The translations under genes and the position numbers were made by a program. The notes under the pieces are model-generated. The model searched no databases, had not been told where the DNA came from, and worked only from the letters and a program-made list of their open reading frames with translations. Positions 1 to 8,801 of a stretch of DNA of 64,000 bases are shown one piece after another. Source of the stretch: REEB95 sp035632055 (GTDB lineage Bacteria; Pseudomonadota; Alphaproteobacteria; ATCC43930; CGMCC-115725); assembly GCA_035632055.1 (NCBI GenBank), contig DASQHO010000018.1, positions 5,258 through 69,257 of the forward strand, given 5' to 3'. Positions within the stretch are counted from its first letter, which is position 1, and each line of letters opens with the position of its first letter.

Positions 1-1484
1 TCCACCGTCACGACGACGTCGTGGCCGTCGCGGCGCGCTCCGATCCGGATCGCGCTGCCCGGCGGACTGAACGAGACGGCGTTGGCGATGAGATTGCGAA
101 AGATCTGGACGAGGCGGCCCTCGATGCCGGGTACCGGCAGATCGCCGGCCGGCGTACCAGGCTCGCCCGGCAGCGACAGCAGTAACCGCGGCGAGTCCTC
201 TTTGGCGGCTGCCTCATTCACCTGCACCAGGGTCGCCAGCAGCTTGCCGAGCGGCACCGGTACGAAATCGTCGCGCGCCAAATCGGCATCGAGCCGCGAA
301 GCGTCGGAAATATCGGAGATCAGGCGATCGAGGCGCGTCACATCCTCGAGTACGAGCGCCAGCAGCTTGCGTTCCTTCTCGCGATCGTTGAGGCGGCTGG
401 CAGTTTCGATCGCGCTCTTGAGCGACGTCAGCGGATTCTTGATCTCGTGCGCGACGTCGGCGGCAAACCGTTCGATCGCGCCGACGCGTTGCCACAGCGC
501 AGCGGTCATTTCGCGCAACGCGCCCGACAGATCGCCGATCTCGTCATGCCGCGCGGTAAGATCGGGGATCGCCGCCTCGCGCGCCGGACGGCGGCGGACG
601 GCTTCGGCGGCGGCGGCAAGCCTCCGGATCGGCCGCGCGATCGTGCCGGCAAGATAAATCGACAGCAGGACCGAGACGCCGAGCGCGAAAGCAAAGACCT
701 TGATGAATTCAATGCGCATCGAGCGGATTGCGTTCTCGATGTCGCGACTGCCGATCGACAGCTGCACCGCGCCCAGCACCTTGCGATAGTGCTGCACGGG
801 CACCGCAACGGAAAGGATCAATCCGGTGTTGCCGCGGGTGCGTACACTATGTGCGACATCGCCGGCGAGCGCGTGTTGGGCTTCAGGATATGAATCGGCA
901 TTATCCGTCGTCGGCTCGACATAGCGCGGAAAGCCCTGCTGCCACGGAAAAGCACCGATCACGGCACCATAGACCGTGTCGGTGAGCCGCTCAAAAAAGC
1001 TGGCGTCGGGCGCCGGCAGCGGGCTGACCTGAACCATGCCGCCCGGACCTTCGAGAATGTTGGTGTCGGCGATAAGCTTGCCGTGCTCGTCGAACAGGCG
1101 CGCCCGTGTCTTGGTTGGCTCGACGAGCCGCCGCATCATCTCGCGGGCCAGCTGCGGATCGAGCCTGAACACTGCACGCTGCTGATCGACCGCGCCTTCG
1201 CCCAGCGCCGCGGCGAAAATCTCGGCCTGGGTCTTGAGCGATTCGATGGTGGCGGTGACGAGACTGTCCTGGTATTCGCCGAGATACAGCACACCGATAC
1301 CGAGCAGCGCCAACGCCAAGACATTGACCGCCAGGATGCGCCGCGTCAGCGGCGACAGATGCCAGCGCGCGCGTACCCGGAAATGTGGCCGCGGCGTCGC
1401 GGGCGCGCGCGGTTTTGCGCGCGGCTCGGCAGCGACCGCAGCGTCGCGCGGATTAGTGGTCGCGGTAACGGTATCCAACGCCAT
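1..1484 (-). CDS. chvG: ChvG-like sensor histidine kinase (partial, runs off the left edge)
   Basis: This is the membrane sensor kinase partner of the response regulator just upstream. The frame is open from an ATG at 1484 to the window edge, about 494 codons, so the end of the ATPase domain is missing. A cytoplasmic N-terminus leads into a membrane segment (about residues 53-75), then a periplasmic sensing region, a second membrane segment near 255-275, a HAMP-like linker, and an H-box reading DVAHEIKNPLTSL with the phosphorylated His at about 346. An N-box (NLIANAVSFS) lies near the edge. The start overlaps the end of the regulator gene by 32 bases, so the two are translated from one message. 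In rhizobia the ChvG family senses acidity or envelope stress and controls exopolysaccharide, envelope and central carbon genes. The assignment rests on the H-box, topology and gene order; the signal sensed here is unknown. Confidence 0.9.
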   Translation of the reverse strand, partial: MALDTVTATTNPRDAAVAAEPRAKPRAPATPRPHFRVRARWHLSPLTRRILAVNVLALALLGIGVLYLGEYQDSLVTATIESLKTQAEIFAAALGEGAVDQQRAVFRLDPQLAREMMRRLVEPTKTRARLFDEHGKLIADTNILEGPGGMVQVSPLPAPDASFFERLTDTVYGAVIGAFPWQQGFPRYVEPTTDNADSYPEAQHALAGDVAHSVRTRGNTGLILSVAVPVQHYRKVLGAVQLSIGSRDIENAIRSMRIEFIKVFAFALGVSVLLSIYLAGTIARPIRRLAAAAEAVRRRPAREAAIPDLTARHDEIGDLSGALREMTAALWQRVGAIERFAADVAHEIKNPLTSLKSAIETASRLNDREKERKLLALVLEDVTRLDRLISDISDASRLDADLARDDFVPVPLGKLLATLVQVNEAAAKEDSPRLLLSLPGEPGTPAGDLPVPGIEGRLVQIFRNLIANAVSFSPPGSAIRIGARRDGHDVVVTV

Positions 1485-2151
1485 ACAAAGTCTCGATCTG
1501 AGCGAATTCGGTGTCGACGACCTTGAACTTTTTGCGCAGCCGCTTGATGTGGCTGTCGATAGTGCGATCGTCGACGTAGATGTGCTCGCCGTAAGCGCTG
1601 TCCATCAGCTGGTCGCGGCTTTTAACATGGCCCGGTCGGATCGCGAGCGATTTCAGGATGAGGAATTCGGTGACCGTCAGGTCGACATCCTGGGTCTTCC
1701 AGGTGCACTGGTGCCGGCCCGGATCAAGCGTCAGGTCGCCGCGCTGAATGACCGGCTCGGCCTGGGCGTCGGGGCCGCCGCGGGCGATCTCGCCGCGGCG
1801 CAGCAGCGCGCGGATGCGCTCGACCAAGAGGCGCTGGGAAAACGGCTTCTTGATGTAATCGTCGGCGCCCATGCGTAAACCGAGCACTTCGTCGACCTCG
1901 TCGTCTTTCGAGGTCAGGAAAATGACCGGCATCGCGCTTTGCTTACGCAAATTGGCGAGCAATTCCATGCCATCCATGCGCGGCATCTTGATGTCGAGAA
2001 TCGCCAGATCGACCGGTTGCGCCGTCATCGCCTTGAGCGCCTCGGCGCCGTCATTATAGGTGCGCACGGCAAACCCCTCGGCCTCGAGCGCGACCGAGAG
2101 CGACTGCAGAATGTTCTGGTCATCATCAACCAAAGCAATCGAATTGGCCAC
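1453..2151 (-). CDS. chvI: ChvI-like response regulator (OmpR family)
   Basis: This is a 232-residue DNA-binding response regulator. The N-terminal receiver has the acidic residues DDD at 9-11, the phosphoacceptor Asp53 in LDIKMPRMDG, and the conserved lysine in a KKPF motif near residue 104. The C-terminal half is a winged-helix OmpR/PhoB-type domain ending GVGYRYRDH. Length and sequence fit ChvI/ExoI-type regulators of Rhizobiales. It is the first gene of the chvI-chvG unit, and the kinase begins inside its last codons. In related genomes chvI lies next to pckA. Here pckA is present but separated by three genes (an AraC regulator, a transporter and a flavoprotein). Confidence 0.95.
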   Translation of the reverse strand: MANSIALVDDDQNILQSLSVALEAEGFAVRTYNDGAEALKAMTAQPVDLAILDIKMPRMDGMELLANLRKQSAMPVIFLTSKDDEVDEVLGLRMGADDYIKKPFSQRLLVERIRALLRRGEIARGGPDAQAEPVIQRGDLTLDPGRHQCTWKTQDVDLTVTEFLILKSLAIRPGHVKSRDQLMDSAYGEHIYVDDRTIDSHIKRLRKKFKVVDTEFAQIETLYGVGYRYRDH

Positions 2152-2230
2152 TGGAGACCCCTCTTATCGACAAAAGAATATGGCGTGCCCTAAGTAGCCG
2201 ACCAAGTGTGGCGAGTTTAGGGCGCCCAGT

Positions 2231-3025
2231 TTACCGCGAACCTTCGCCAAAGTATCGCGTCGGGGACGCCCCGAGAGCGCGGCGGAACATGCAGGTAAAG
2301 GCGCTCGGGCTCTGATAGCCGAGATCGAGCGCGACCGCTGTGACTGGTTCGCCCACGGCGAGGCGATCGAGCGCCGCCATCAGCCGGGCCTGTTGGCGCC
2401 AGGCGCCGAAGCTCATGCCGGTTTGTGCGCGGAACAAGCGCGTCAGCGTGCGCGGCGCGGCGCCCGCAACCCGGCCCCAGCCCGCGAGCGTACGCGCCTG
2501 GGCGGGGTCGCGCTCGATAGCGTCGCAGACGCGCCGCAGCCGCGGATCGGCCGGCCGCGGCAAATGCAGCGGCAACACGGGTAAGGCACGCAGCTCATCC
2601 AGGATGACCGCCATGATACGGCCTTCCGGACCGGTTTCGTCGTAATCCAGCGCCAGAGCGGCAGCGCGCAAGAGCAGCTCGCGCAGCAGCGGCGACACGG
2701 CGATGACGCAGCAGCGCGTCGGCAGACCCGGGACTGCGGAATCGACGAAGGCGGCGCGCAGCGCCGCAGCAGTCGAGGTCCGGATCCAATGCTCGGTCTC
2801 GGCCGGAACCCAGACCGCGCGATGCGGCGGCACCACCCAGGTCCCGGCCGGCGTCGTCACCGCAACGACGCCCGTGGCGGCGTAAATGAGCTGGCCGCGA
2901 CGATGACGATGGGGAGCGTTGGCGGCGCCACGCGGATAATCCTTCGCCATCACCGCAATAGGACGGTCGAGATGCTGATAATCGGCAGCGTCGATGCTGC
3001 GGCGCGAAGAAATCGCCATGGCCAT
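2231..3025 (-). CDS. AraC-family transcriptional regulator, cupin sensor domain
   Basis: This is a 264-residue regulator. The N-terminal half is a small cupin-type ligand domain (HRHRRGQLIYAATGVVAV near residues 40-57, followed by a PxGTWVVPP strand). The C-terminal 100 residues hold two helix-turn-helix motifs of the AraC type, including LGYQSPSAFTCMFRRALGASP. It is divergent from the MFS transporter that begins about 90 bases away, which suggests that it controls that exporter. In layout it resembles NimR-NimT pairs of enterobacteria, where an AraC regulator responds to a drug and activates its efflux pump. The ligand cannot be told from sequence. Confidence 0.85.
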   Translation of the reverse strand: MAMAISSRRSIDAADYQHLDRPIAVMAKDYPRGAANAPHRHRRGQLIYAATGVVAVTTPAGTWVVPPHRAVWVPAETEHWIRTSTAAALRAAFVDSAVPGLPTRCCVIAVSPLLRELLLRAAALALDYDETGPEGRIMAVILDELRALPVLPLHLPRPADPRLRRVCDAIERDPAQARTLAGWGRVAGAAPRTLTRLFRAQTGMSFGAWRQQARLMAALDRLAVGEPVTAVALDLGYQSPSAFTCMFRRALGASPTRYFGEGSR

Positions 3026-3116
3026 TTTGCGATAGATTATGGCTTACTTGCGCAAGCACGCAAGGTCCAGCCACGATAGCGTAATGGACCGATTCCATCG
3101 CCGAGCGCGACGAGCC

Positions 3117-4313
3117 ATGAACCAGCCCCGCGTCACCGCCGCCTTCCTCAATATCGGCCATGCGGTCGATCACCTGATGATGCTGATCTTCCCAACGGTG
3201 CTGCTGGCGATGACCGCGTCGTTCGATTCCGATTATCGCGCCATGCTGCCGCTGTCACTCGGCGGCTTCATTGCTTTCGGCGCCGGATCGTTGCCGGCCG
3301 GCTGGCTCGGCGACCATTGGGGCCGGCGACCGATGATGATCGTGTTCTTCATCGGCATCGGCGTCGCCGGCATGCTGACATCGCTGGCGCAAACGCCGTG
3401 GCAGATCGCCGCCGGCCTCACGCTCGTCGGATTGTTCGGATCGATCTACCACCCGGTCGGCATTGCCATGCTGGTCAAGGATCAGAAGCGCCTCGGCCGT
3501 GCGCTCGGTTGGAACGGGTTGTGCGGCAATCTCGGCGTCGCGTTCGCGGCGCTGTCGGCGGGTGCGCTTGCCGACCTCGCGGGCTGGCGCGCGGCCTATG
3601 CGGTGCCGGGCGCGATCGCAATCGCATTCGGCATCGCCTTCGCCTGGCTGGTTCCGAACGCGCCCGCGCCGGTTGCAACCAGCGCAGGCGGCACACGGCG
3701 CGTTACGCATGATGACGAAACCCGCCGTGTCTTTTTGCTGCTGACCATCGCGACGATCTGCGGCGCGGTCGTCTTCAACGCGACCACCATCGCCATGCCG
3801 AAGCTGTTCGACGTGCGGCTGAGCGCATTGGTGCACACAACCTTTGGCGTCGGCCTGCTGGTCTGCTTCGTCTATGTCATCGCCGCCTTCGCACAGCTCC
3901 TCGTCGGATGGCTGATCGACGGCCGACCGCTGCGCGACGTTTTCTTGCCTTTGGCGTTGCTTCTCGTCCCGCTGCTGCTGCTGGCCGGCGCGTTGAGTAA
4001 CTGGCCGATGCTGGCGGTATCGGTGGCGATGATGTTCGTCGTCTTCGGCTTCATTCCGATCACCGACGCGATGGTGGCGCGCTACGCGCACGACGCCTGG
4101 CGCTCGCGGGTTTACGCCGTGCGCTATTTGGTGTCGCTCCTGGCCTCCAGCATCGCCGTGCCGCTCGTTGCCTTCCTGCCGCCCGAGCGCGCCGGCTTCG
4201 TCTGGATCTTTGCCGTACTGCTGGTATTCGCCGCCGGCATTCTTGCGACCGCGTGGCTTTTCCCGCGCGGCGCCCGGGCCAGCGCACCGGCCGTAGCCGA
4301 AGCCGCCGACTAA
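3117..4313 (+). CDS. MFS transporter, Fsr-like efflux family
   Basis: This is a 12-helix major facilitator protein of 398 residues. The early LNIGHAVDHLMMLIFPTVL segment and the SIYHPVGIAML motif in helix 4 to 5 recall the fosmidomycin-resistance (Fsr) group. The loop between helices 2 and 3 carries the MFS signature GDHWGRRPMM. The frame is open further upstream with an earlier ATG at 3084, but the ATG at 3117 (MNQPRVTAAF) gives the usual short N-terminus, so I prefer it. The gene is divergent from an AraC regulator, which is typical of regulated drug or metabolite efflux. The substrate is unknown. Confidence 0.85.
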   Translation: MNQPRVTAAFLNIGHAVDHLMMLIFPTVLLAMTASFDSDYRAMLPLSLGGFIAFGAGSLPAGWLGDHWGRRPMMIVFFIGIGVAGMLTSLAQTPWQIAAGLTLVGLFGSIYHPVGIAMLVKDQKRLGRALGWNGLCGNLGVAFAALSAGALADLAGWRAAYAVPGAIAIAFGIAFAWLVPNAPAPVATSAGGTRRVTHDDETRRVFLLLTIATICGAVVFNATTIAMPKLFDVRLSALVHTTFGVGLLVCFVYVIAAFAQLLVGWLIDGRPLRDVFLPLALLLVPLLLLAGALSNWPMLAVSVAMMFVVFGFIPITDAMVARYAHDAWRSRVYAVRYLVSLLASSIAVPLVAFLPPERAGFVWIFAVLLVFAAGILATAWLFPRGARASAPAVAEAAD

Positions 4314-4357
4314 CCGTTGCCGTTGCGCGGCGGCCGTGCGCGGATGAGGATGGCGGC

Positions 4358-4831
4358 ATGAGCGATCCAGCGACGGTTGCGGCAACTGCCCGCGAACTGC
4401 TACGCCGTGCGCCACGCGCCGGCTTGGCAACCTTAACCACATCCGGCGCGCCCTATGCCTCGCTGGTGCTGACGGCCGACGACGGCACCGGCACGCCGCT
4501 GCTGCTGCTGTCGGACCTGGCCGAGCACGCCAAAAATTTAAGGCGCGACCCGCGGGCTTCGCTGCTGGTTGAAAGCGCTGACAACGCAAGCGATCCGCTT
4601 GCCGCGCCGCGCGTGACCTTCATGGGCGAGGCGGTGCGCATTGCCGAGGCCGCCGCCAACGCGAAATTCGTCGCGCGCCACCCGTCGGCCGCGACCTATG
4701 CCGCGTTTAAGGACTTCGCCCTTTACCGTCTTGCCGTCGAGCGCATTCATCTCGTCGCCGGCTTTGGCCGGATCGATTGGATATCGGGCGACCAATATCG
4801 CACCGCAGCATCGGCTTTTTCGAAGCTCTGA
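4358..4831 (+). CDS. HugZ-like / pyridoxamine 5'-phosphate oxidase-related FMN-binding protein
   Basis: This is a 157-residue split-barrel flavin-binding protein. It begins MSDPATVAATARELLRRAPRAG, followed by the family's LATLTTSGAPYASLV strand and a LLSDLAEHAKNLRRDPRASLLVE segment that lines the flavin site. The C-terminal part (FALYRLAVERIHLVAGFGRIDWI) matches the HugZ/DUF2470-less group of short heme-utilisation and pyridoxamine-oxidase-like proteins. The ATG at 4358 is preferred over more distant in-frame starts that would lie in the previous gene. It follows the MFS gene on the same strand by 44 bases and could be co-transcribed. The exact reaction is uncertain: heme degradation or a general FMN reductase-like role are both possible. 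Confidence 0.8.
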   Translation: MSDPATVAATARELLRRAPRAGLATLTTSGAPYASLVLTADDGTGTPLLLLSDLAEHAKNLRRDPRASLLVESADNASDPLAAPRVTFMGEAVRIAEAAANAKFVARHPSAATYAAFKDFALYRLAVERIHLVAGFGRIDWISGDQYRTAASAFSKL

Positions 4832-5016
4832 CGCGCACAGTTGCAATAGCTGCACCGCGCTGCGGCAGAAATCGGTCACGGTGCGCGGACCAACCCACGT
4901 TGCAATCGTCACATTCCGCGCGATAGTTTTACAACCAAGCCGGCACCGCGATGCGAGGGGGAAAGCGCGTCGCCCATAAGCCGGCACCGGAGTCACCTCG
5001 GCCAGGAGGAAACACC

Positions 5017-6642
5017 GTGCCCAAGGACGCACCCGAGACGGCGCTCGCGCTCGCCTCGACTTTCGGTCTCAAGCAGCAAGGCTTTCGTAATCTGAGCGGC
5101 GAGCTCTGGAATCTGTCGGTTCCGGTGCTCTACGAGCACGCCATCCGCAATGGCGAGGGATTCCTCGGCGCTGGCGGCTCGTTTATCGCCTATACCGGCG
5201 CCTTCACCGGCCGAACGCCGAAGGATAAGTACACTGTCGACGAGCCGTCGACGAGCAAGGACATCGACTGGAACGAGATCAACCAGAAGCTGCCCGAAGC
5301 AACCTTCGACCGGCTGCATCACCGCGTGCTCGCGTGGTACCAGGGCCATAAGCTCTATGTGCACGATCTGCGTGCCGGCGCCGATCCGGCATTCGGACTC
5401 AAGGTGCGCGTGGTGACGCCGAGTGCATGGCACGCGCTGTTCGCGCGTAACATGTTCATCCGCCCGAAGCGCGAGGAGCTGCGCGACTTCACGCCGGATT
5501 TCACCATCCTGCATGCGCCGAAACTGTTCGCGATGCATGAGATCGACGGGATCCGGTCGGACACGATCGTCGCGGTGAATTTCGCGCGCAAGCTTGTGCT
5601 GATTCTTGGCACGGAATACGCGGGCGAAATCAAGAAATCGGTCTTCGGCTATCTCAACTACGTCCTGCCAGGACGCGACGTGCTGCCGATGCACTGCTCG
5701 GCCAATGTCGGCCTGCGGGGCGACGCCGCCATTTTCTTCGGCCTGTCGGGCACCGGCAAAACAACGCTGTCAGCCGACAGCTCGCGCACGCTCATCGGCG
5801 ACGATGAGCACGGCTGGAGTCAGAAAGGGCTCTTCAACTTCGAAGGCGGCTGCTACGCCAAGTGCATTAACCTCTCGAAGCAGGCCGAGCCCGAAATCTA
5901 CGACACGGTCTTCCGCTTCGGCACGGTGCTCGAGAATGTCGTCATCGACCCGGCAACGCGCGTGCCGGACCTCGACGATGGCAGCCTGACCGAGAATACC
6001 CGCGCCTGCTATCCGGTCGATTTCATTCCCAACATGAGCGAGACCGGCCTGGCGCCGCATCCCGAAAACGTCATCATGCTGACGGCCGACGCTTTCGGCG
6101 TCCTGCCGCCCATCGCCAAGCTCACGCCGGAACAAGCGATGTACCACTTCCTCTCGGGCTATACCGCGCGCGTCGCCGGCACCGAGAAGGGCCTCGGCAA
6201 GGAACCGCAGGCGACATTCTCGACCTGTTTCGGAGCCGTTTTCATGCCGCGGCATCCGACGGTCTACGCCAAGATGCTGGGCGAACGCATCGCCCAGCAC
6301 AAAGCGACCTGCTGGCTGGTGAATACCGGCTGGTCGGGCGGCGCGTACGGCGTCGGGTCACGCATGAAGATCGCACACACCCGCGCGCTGGTGCACGCCG
6401 TGCTGGCCGGAACGCTCAAATCTGTACCGACGCGGAAGGAACCGTTCTTCGGTTTGCAGGTCCCCGAATCCTGCGGCGAGGTGCCGACCGAAGTCCTCAA
6501 TCCGCGCAACACCTGGACAGACAAAGGCTCCTACGACCAGACCGCGCGTGGCCTTACCAAACGGTTCGAAAGCAATTTCAAGCAGTACGAGCCCTACGTG
6601 AGCAACGATGTGAAAGCCGCCGGTGTCCACGCCGCCGCCTGA
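5017..6642 (+). CDS. pckA: Phosphoenolpyruvate carboxykinase (ATP)
   Basis: This enzyme turns oxaloacetate and ATP into phosphoenolpyruvate, CO2 and ADP, the first step of gluconeogenesis from C4 acids. It has 541 residues, normal for the ATP-dependent family. The P-loop-like kinase motif GLSGTGKTTLS is followed by the metal-binding GDDEHGW, and FTGRTPKDKY lies in the N-terminal domain. The start is a GTG at 5017 placed 7 bases after a strong AGGAGG (5004-5009). An upstream in-frame ATG at 4951 lacks such a site. In many rhizobia pckA sits beside chvI; here it is about 2.9 kb away. Expression during growth on dicarboxylates is expected from related organisms, not seen in the sequence. Confidence 0.97.
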   Translation: MPKDAPETALALASTFGLKQQGFRNLSGELWNLSVPVLYEHAIRNGEGFLGAGGSFIAYTGAFTGRTPKDKYTVDEPSTSKDIDWNEINQKLPEATFDRLHHRVLAWYQGHKLYVHDLRAGADPAFGLKVRVVTPSAWHALFARNMFIRPKREELRDFTPDFTILHAPKLFAMHEIDGIRSDTIVAVNFARKLVLILGTEYAGEIKKSVFGYLNYVLPGRDVLPMHCSANVGLRGDAAIFFGLSGTGKTTLSADSSRTLIGDDEHGWSQKGLFNFEGGCYAKCINLSKQAEPEIYDTVFRFGTVLENVVIDPATRVPDLDDGSLTENTRACYPVDFIPNMSETGLAPHPENVIMLTADAFGVLPPIAKLTPEQAMYHFLSGYTARVAGTEKGLGKEPQATFSTCFGAVFMPRHPTVYAKMLGERIAQHKATCWLVNTGWSGGAYGVGSRMKIAHTRALVHAVLAGTLKSVPTRKEPFFGLQVPESCGEVPTEVLNPRNTWTDKGSYDQTARGLTKRFESNFKQYEPYVSNDVKAAGVHAAA

Positions 6643-6675
6643 ATGTCGCTGATCACGTCGAGCGATTCCCGCAGC

Positions 6676-6715
6676 AAACCGCACGTGAAACTGTTGCCGA
6701 ACCCTTTGCGGTTTT
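6676..6715 (+). terminator. Possible terminator after pckA
   Basis: An 8-bp stem (AAACCGCA with TGCGGTTT) closes a long loop of 23 bases and ends in TTTT. It lies 34 bases after the pckA stop. The long loop makes it a weak candidate. Confidence 0.3.
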
Positions 6716-6793
6716 CCTAGTTTAGATCATCGCTCTTCCGCGCACGGGAGAGGCAAAACCGCACACGGGCGCGGTGACGCTCGGGGGGAAACA

Positions 6794-6844
6794 ATGAAGC
6801 GCACGCGCAACGTCGCGTCCGGGCGCAGGGCCGTCGTGCCATGA
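6794..6844 (+). CDS. Possible 16-residue leader peptide upstream of the monooxygenase
   Basis: A tiny frame starts at an ATG preceded by a G-rich ribosome-binding site (TCGGGGGGAA) and encodes MKRTRNVASGRRAVVP. Its stop TGA overlaps the ATG of the FAD monooxygenase as ATGA. Such an overlap can couple translation of the next gene to the leader. The next gene has no good ribosome-binding site of its own. The peptide is very basic and may only serve for coupling; chance is possible. Confidence 0.35.
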   Translation: MKRTRNVASGRRAVVP

Positions 6845-8352
6845 GCGATATTTCCGTTCTCGTCGCCGGCGGTGGACCGATCGGATTGGCCATGGCGGGC
6901 GAACTGCGGCGCCGTGGCGTCCCGTTCCGCGCAATCGAGCGCGCGGCGCGTCGCACCGACCTTTCGAAGGCGCTGGTCATCTGGCCGCGGACGCTCGAGC
7001 TGCTGCGGCTTGCCGGTTGCGCCGACGATTTCACCGCCGTCGGCCGGCCAACTCGCGAGGCACAGCTTCGCGCGAACGGCCGTCTCATTGCGGAGATCAG
7101 CTTTGCCGGCATCGCGACACCCTATCCCTATGCGCTGTTCATCCCGCAGAGCGAGACCGAACGCCTGCTCGAGGAACATCTCGAACGGCTCGGCGGCCGC
7201 CTCGAGCGCACGGTTGAGCTGACGTCGTTCGAGCCAGGACAAAATGGTGTCGCATGCACGCTCACTCACGCCGACGGCCGCATTGAACGCGTCACCTGCG
7301 ACTATCTCGTTGGCTGTGACGGCGCGCACAGCGTCGTGCGCCACGGCCTCAAGATAGATTTCGCCGGCGCGACCGAGCCCGCCGCCTTCATGCTCGGCGA
7401 CGTCAAGCTCGACGGCGCGGTCGAGGACAAGCTTCAGCTCTATTGGCATCGCGAAGGCGTGCTTGGGATCTTTCCGATGCAGCGCGGCCGGTTCCGTGTC
7501 ATCGCCGATCTCGGACCGGCGACAGCGGCACCGCAAGAAGCGACCCTCGACCTCATCCAATCAGCCCTCGACCGCCGAGGCCCGCGCGGCGTGCGCGCCT
7601 ACGATCCGGTATGGCTCAGCCTGTTCCGCATCAACGATCGCAAGGTATCGGATTATCGGCACGGCCGCGTCTTCCTGACCGGTGACGCCGCGCACATTCA
7701 CAGCCCGGCCGGCGGCCAGGGCATGAACACCGGTATCCAGGATGCCTTCAACCTTGCATGGAAGCTGGCGCTGACAATCAAAGGCAAATCCGGCGACCGC
7801 CTGCTGGCGACCTATTCGCCGGAACGCAGCGCGGTCGGCGACCGAGTGCTGCGCAATGCCGCGCGCCTGACACAACTGGCGACACTGCACCAGCCCGCGG
7901 CACAAGCGATTCGCAACCAGGTGGTCGCGCTATTGATGCGGTTTGCACCCGTGCGCCGCGCCTTTGCCCGTACCATGACCGAGCTCGATATCCGCTATCC
8001 GCGCAGCGCACTGAGCCAAGGTCGGCCGAGCAAGGCACTGCGGCCCGGCGACCGCGCGCCCGATGCTGCGGCGACGATCGATGGCCGGCGGCGGCAGCTT
8101 TTCGACGTCCTCAACCGCGACGGCTTTACCGTGCTTGCGGTGGGCGCGGCCGAGGCGCCGGGAGCCGTCGAACTCGCCGCGCGCTTTATGCCTTGGGTCA
8201 AAGCGGTGCCGGTTTTAGCGGAAGGTGAGATGAAGACGCGCTACGGCACCGGGGTCTACGTTATCCGTCCGGATTGGTATGTCGGCTTGATCGCGCGCGC
8301 CGGCGGATACGACAAGGCCGAGCGCTACCTTACGGCCTGGCTGCGCTCTTAG
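6841..8352 (+). CDS. FAD-dependent aromatic-ring monooxygenase (PheA/TfdB family)
   Basis: This is a flavoprotein hydroxylase of 503 residues. The N-terminal Rossmann fold has the dinucleotide motif VAGGGPIGLAMAG (residues 8-20). The second FAD motif GDAAHIHSPAGGQGMNTG begins at residue 281 and is diagnostic for class A monooxygenases, which use NAD(P)H and O2 to hydroxylate phenols and polyketide-like rings. The last 100 residues (from about 400) resemble the thioredoxin-like C-terminal domain of phenol hydroxylases. No ring-cleavage or pathway gene is adjacent, so the substrate is unknown. The start overlaps the stop of a possible leader peptide. Confidence 0.88.
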   Translation: MSDISVLVAGGGPIGLAMAGELRRRGVPFRAIERAARRTDLSKALVIWPRTLELLRLAGCADDFTAVGRPTREAQLRANGRLIAEISFAGIATPYPYALFIPQSETERLLEEHLERLGGRLERTVELTSFEPGQNGVACTLTHADGRIERVTCDYLVGCDGAHSVVRHGLKIDFAGATEPAAFMLGDVKLDGAVEDKLQLYWHREGVLGIFPMQRGRFRVIADLGPATAAPQEATLDLIQSALDRRGPRGVRAYDPVWLSLFRINDRKVSDYRHGRVFLTGDAAHIHSPAGGQGMNTGIQDAFNLAWKLALTIKGKSGDRLLATYSPERSAVGDRVLRNAARLTQLATLHQPAAQAIRNQVVALLMRFAPVRRAFARTMTELDIRYPRSALSQGRPSKALRPGDRAPDAAATIDGRRRQLFDVLNRDGFTVLAVGAAEAPGAVELAARFMPWVKAVPVLAEGEMKTRYGTGVYVIRPDWYVGLIARAGGYDKAERYLTAWLRS

Positions 8353-8375
8353 GCATCCGCCGCCGCGGCGACTGC

Positions 8376-8549
8376 CTATTTCTTCCGTTTCGGCCGCGCG
8401 GGTTCCGATTGGAGCCGCCGGGCGATCTTCTCCAATTTGCCCGCCGCGGCGATGAAAACCTTGCGGACTTCGCCGCGCGGCAGACCTTTGGCCGTGCGCA
8501 GCATGCGGCGCACCTCACGCGTGACCATTGCGGCATCTTTGGATTTCAT
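8376..8549 (-). CDS. Small basic conserved-type protein of unknown function
   Basis: This is a 57-residue lysine- and arginine-rich protein (MKSKDAAMVTREVRRMLRTA...) ending in a basic KRKK tail. The frame continues upstream to 8738, but that part looks non-coding and the ATG at 8549 gives the compact product. It converges with the monooxygenase gene, 23 bases away. It could bind nucleic acid, but this is only inferred from charge. Confidence 0.5.
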   Translation of the reverse strand: MKSKDAAMVTREVRRMLRTAKGLPRGEVRKVFIAAAGKLEKIARRLQSEPARPKRKK

Positions 8550-8801
8550 CGCCTGTGCTCGCCTCGGTTGCGTGGATCGGGACGGTTCGGCAGGCACCTG
8601 GCTGGGCGACGCCGGCGTCTGGAAATGGCGCTGCCAGCGACAGCGCAGATTATTACATAATCGCCGTTCCAAGTCTTTAGCGCCCAATCGCCGCCGAGCT
8701 TGGGTCTCATGCTCGACGGATACACCCGAACCCGTCAAAGTTGCGCTGCGCGATCACACAACCAAAAGGCGGCGCCCAGCCGGGCGTTCGAGCAGCCGAA
8801 T

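Noticed and set aside
3255..4589. Minus-strand open frame of 444 codons
   Set aside because: It is antisense to the MFS transporter and very rich in Arg, Gln and Asp, as expected of a shadow frame.
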